Under the pieces are notes generated by a model. It ran no database searches. It saw nothing but the letters and a program-made list of their open reading frames with translations, and was not told where the DNA came from. From Epiperipatus broadwayi (Eukaryota > Onychophora > Udeonychophora > Euonychophora > Peripatidae): a stretch of 64,000 nt of DNA. The stretch covers positions 2,947,001 to 3,011,000 of the forward strand of contig JAQFVV010012498.1 in assembly GCA_028023455.1 (NCBI GenBank), in the 5' to 3' direction. Position numbers and translations under genes: made by a program. Below, in pieces: positions 61,515 through 64,000 of the stretch. Positions within the stretch are counted from its first letter, which is position 1; each line of letters begins with the position of its first letter.

Positions 61515-62895
61515 AAGTTTTACATATCATTTGTAAATGGTGCAATTTACCAGACCATATTTTTAAATTAACTAAACATTACATTTCAAATAATTATTGT
61601 ATGTATAATAGACAATATTATAAGCAGATTTTTGGTAGTCTTATGGAGTCATCAATCTCAGAGGTAATAATAGCTTATTTATTACAAATATTAACAAAAT
61701 CACCCTTTTTTTATTTTCCTATAATATCCTATAAATTCAATTTATCCAAACCACTGTGAACACTTTTTAGCAAAACACTTTCTTTGTACATATATACATA
61801 CACCTTACATTTTGACTGTCCTACAGTCTTCTTCAGAGCCAGTTCACTTTAATCTAATTTAAGAGATTGAAGTAATAGTGGCTCTGAAGAAGACTGAAGG
61901 CTAGTCAAAATGTAAGGTGCATGCATATAAAATAAAAAGTTTTGCTAAAAAGTGTTTGAAGTTTATTTATTTATGGAATATATAGAAATTTGTGCTTTAG
62001 AGTCAGTACTTTTAAAACCTGTACTTTGGCTTAGATACATAGATAATATATTTATTATCTGGCAACATGGTAAAGACGAAGCATATGACATTTTTACACA
62101 TTTAAACAATAGACATCATAATATTAAATTTGCAATGGAAACAGAAACTGATGGGAAAGGCATAGTCTTTTATCTTTTTAAATTTTCAGAAAGTGTACAA
62201 AACTGACAGATATCTAAAATTTTCATCACATTATCATTCAGTTCAATTTTTTTCTGTAGCAAACATTCTTTTCACTAGTTATTAACCTTCTTTCAGATAA
62301 AGCAAATCTCAAAGATGAAATAAATCATATAAGCAATGTCTTATTAGCCGATGGTTACAATAATACATCAATACACCAAACCTTAATTTAAACCTTAAAA
62401 AATTAAAATAAGAAACAAAAAGCAGAAAAAATAACTATTACAGTTTGAATGCTTTATATAAAAAACAACAGACAATACTGGATATATTTTAAGAACTTTT
62501 TATAATATAAAGTCAGCTTACATCATTTATCAAAATATTAACAGCATTCTACCCAATCCTAAAGATTCAATCCCTAATAAAGCCCATGGAGTTTATGAAA
62601 TTCCATTTAACATTTGTAAAGTTTCTTATATAAAGATGAGCAATCATCCACACCAATGCTAGAAGAGATGAACATATTAATGCAGTTAAAATACTCACTA
62701 GAAGCACTAGTTCTCCATGCTATATAATAGAACATAGTATTTTCTAATACAAAAATACTATCCAGATGTTACATTCTTCTCCAATGTAAGATCAGAGAAT
62801 TTATTGAAATCTTTAAAAATCCAGATGGTATCAACAAATGTGATGACACTTGCAAATTATCTTCTATTTGGAAGAATTTTTTAAAAACGCATTAA
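61515..62895 (+). pseudogene. PLE-C reverse transcriptase/GIY-YIG protein, plus copy, dead
   Basis: Before the insertion: WCNLPDHIFKLTKHYISNNY and RQYYKQIFGSLMESSISEV (compare RQVFGTPMGSPISGV in PLE-B). After it: FMEYIEICALES, LRYIDNIFIIWQHGKDE, where the second active-site aspartate is asparagine, and FAMETETDGK. Further down in broken frames: AHGVYEIPFNICKVSYIKMS, where the G of YIG is K, and RRDEHINAVK. Non-functional on several counts. Confidence 0.8.
61686..61960. mobile_element. Palindromic insertion with hammerhead-like arms nested in PLE-C
   Basis: 61759-61843 and 61880-61956 form an inverted repeat whose outer ends are ACACTTTTTAGCAAAAC and its complement. Each arm carries, read inward to outward, CUGAAGA, a bulged A and a stem. 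The left arm, read on minus, has a 6-bp GACUGU/ACAGUC; the right has GACU/AGUC. AAA, AUGU and AAGG follow. It is hammerhead-like with G12 changed to A in both arms. TTATTTATT occurs on both sides (about 61674 and 61963), a possible target duplication. Confidence 0.65.
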
Positions 62896-63047
62896 TCTAA
62901 ATAATTTGTTTATATATATTATTTTTGTTTTTTATTAGTAGAATGTTTATTATTGTTATACATCAATGTTAACAGTGCTTTTATAATTATTTTATAATAT
63001 TTAATATACAGTTGATGACCAGTGTGACATAGATGAAACATTGATTT

Positions 63048-63068
63048 ATATATATATATATATATATA
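63048..63068. repeat. (TA)n between PLE-C and a family A array
   Basis: The TA tract separates the PLE-C 3' end from the retrozyme-like dimer. Confidence 0.9.
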
Positions 63069-63089
63069 CACAATAAGTTATACATGGAT

Positions 63090-63623
63090 GAAAAATTTCA
63101 TGCTTGCAAACTGATAGAAACTCTGTGCATAAACACTTGGAGTCAGTTTTTAGATCTAGTTTCTTGGCTCTGTCTTTCACTGATGATAGCAAATAGCTTG
63201 AAATCAGCTGATCTGAAAGTGGGCTAAAACGAAAGAGATAGTTAATTCTGACTCTTTGATCGTTTATGTAAACAAACGCTTGATCGTGTTTTTGGTAAAA
63301 ACGCCATCTATTGATCATAAATACAAGCATCAGCAGGTTTTAATGTGATTAAAACTTGTTTTTGTTTTTCATAAATCTACCTTTAAAGGTTTCCACAATG
63401 ATAAAGATTGCAGAGGCTTTGACTATATGGAGAAGCTGAACTGAGATCAGACCCATATAGCTATCTAGCTTGTTTGGCTGAATTTGAAGACTTTATCGGT
63501 CTGAAAAATTTAATGCTTGCAAACTGATAGAAACTGTGTGCATAAACACTTGGAGTCAGTTTTTAGATCTAGTTTCTTGGCTCTGTCTTGATCGTGTTTT
63601 TGGTAAAAACACCATCTATTGAT
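63090..63623 (+). mobile_element. Family A retrozyme-like repeat, 1.3 units of about 413 bp
   Basis: TGCTTGCAAACTGATAGAAA is at 63101 and 63514, offset 413 bp. The first unit has an intact hammerhead. In the second unit a deletion joins TGGCTCTGTCTT directly to GATCGTGTTTTTGG and removes the ribozyme. (TA)n borders both sides (63048-63068 and 63625-63650). Confidence 0.85.
63174..63219 (+). ncRNA. Hammerhead ribozyme A6
   Basis: CUUUCA (63174-63179), CUGAUGA (63180-63186), UAGC-AAAUA-GCUU stem II segment, GAA (63200-63202), palindromic stem III AUCAGCUGAU (63203-63212), C17 (63213), UGAAAG (63214-63219) in perfect 6-bp stem I with CUUUCA. This is the clearest hammerhead of the window, with all core bases present. 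Confidence 0.88.
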
Positions 63624-63650
63624 CATATATATATATATATATATATATTA

Positions 63651-64000
63651 TGCCCTTTTCTATAGGACAGAATTTATTCATCATAACAATTTACTACAAA
63701 AATTTAGATTTAGGATATGTTCTCTTTGTACAATAATTATATTATATTGATAATCTTTCAAAAGTTCAATTTAAAGCCAAATAAAAATATGTAATGCTTA
63801 AAATTATGATAAATAACATTAAAATAGTTAAATAAAGCTAAACATACTAATTACTTATGGTTGGGAAAGCTGGCCATAATAAATAATGTAGCCATAAATG
63901 TTTAAAATATATTTTAAAAGTTGAATTTTAATATTTACAACTTGAAATTAAATAAATACTATATTTTAAAATATAAATTATATCTAATAATTATATTTAA
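63651..64000. other. AT-rich sequence, nothing recognised
   Basis: No supported feature to the window end. Confidence 0.6.

Larger units (their letters stand above)
61515..63050 (+). mobile_element. PLE-C plus copy, split by a nested insertion
   Basis: RT sequence starts by about 61515, is interrupted at about 61686-61960, continues to about 62300, and is followed by the GIY-YIG part (62560-62800) and a 3' end near 63045 at (TA)n. Near the end, UUGAUGA (63011-63017) and, 16 bases on, GAA with ACAU, U and GAU form a hammerhead-like order with C3 changed and a poor stem II. Confidence 0.8.

Overview
This window reads as AT-rich, repeat-dominated nuclear DNA of a metazoan. I estimate the A+T content at roughly three quarters by eye; I did not compute it. 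The case for an animal genome rests on Penelope-like retroelements (PLEs) with a GIY-YIG endonuclease, APE-type non-LTR retrotransposons, tRNA-derived modules, long triplet and (TA)n microsatellites, and the absence of operons, ribosome-binding sites or dense ORFs. I cannot name the species. I found no host protein-coding gene. Every recognisable protein fragment belongs to a retroelement.

Layout. 1-4352: a decayed APE-type LINE (copy 1), interrupted by a small palindromic insertion with 13-bp direct repeats and ending in a triplet tail. 4601-5698: a roughly 334-bp tandem family with an inverted copy, between two (AAT)n tracts. About 10.8-11.5 kb: a fragment of a second LINE type. 13144-14712: a hairpin followed by four roughly 397-bp units in an inverted 2+2 array, each carrying a hammerhead ribozyme (HHR) with all three stems. 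18142-18935: an old inverted repeat. 21441-25246: a young PLE (PLE-A) in a head-to-head palindrome with 1390-bp arms of equal length and 13-bp target-site duplications. 27.5, 30.3, 47.9, 50.8-51.8, 55.4 and 59.5 kb: copies of two further HHR families. 31006-31085: a tRNA-like sequence. 35921-37239: two inverted LTR-like arms, one followed by a primer-binding-site-like sequence. 37255-37830: a third HHR family as a direct dimer. 38608-39024: a PLE C-terminus (PLE-D). 39027-42915: LINE copy 2, same family as copy 1. 51820-53222: PLE-B, with an inverted fragment joined directly to an HHR unit. 60255-63050: an inverted PLE-C pair, one copy split by a nested element, followed by another HHR dimer. 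The remainder is AT-rich sequence in which I see nothing identifiable.

Common thread. The sequence shows at least four distinct HHR-bearing repeat families, called A, B, C and E here, plus HHR-like motifs in the 3' regions of several PLEs. In families A and C, and in the PLEs, the stem III segment is a very short near-palindrome. That geometry is known from PLE HHRs and animal retrozymes, which cleave best as dimers. Family C also carries a tRNA-like pol III promoter region, resembling schistosome Sm-alpha repeats. The autonomous PLEs (reverse transcriptase plus GIY-YIG) lie among these non-autonomous circles-to-be, and one PLE-retrozyme junction is seamless. I infer a local PLE/retrozyme ecosystem in which retrozyme RNAs are copied by PLE machinery and insertion often yields inverted (snap-back) pairs. 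The ribozyme folds were worked out by hand from the sequence; cleavage activity and mobilisation are inference.
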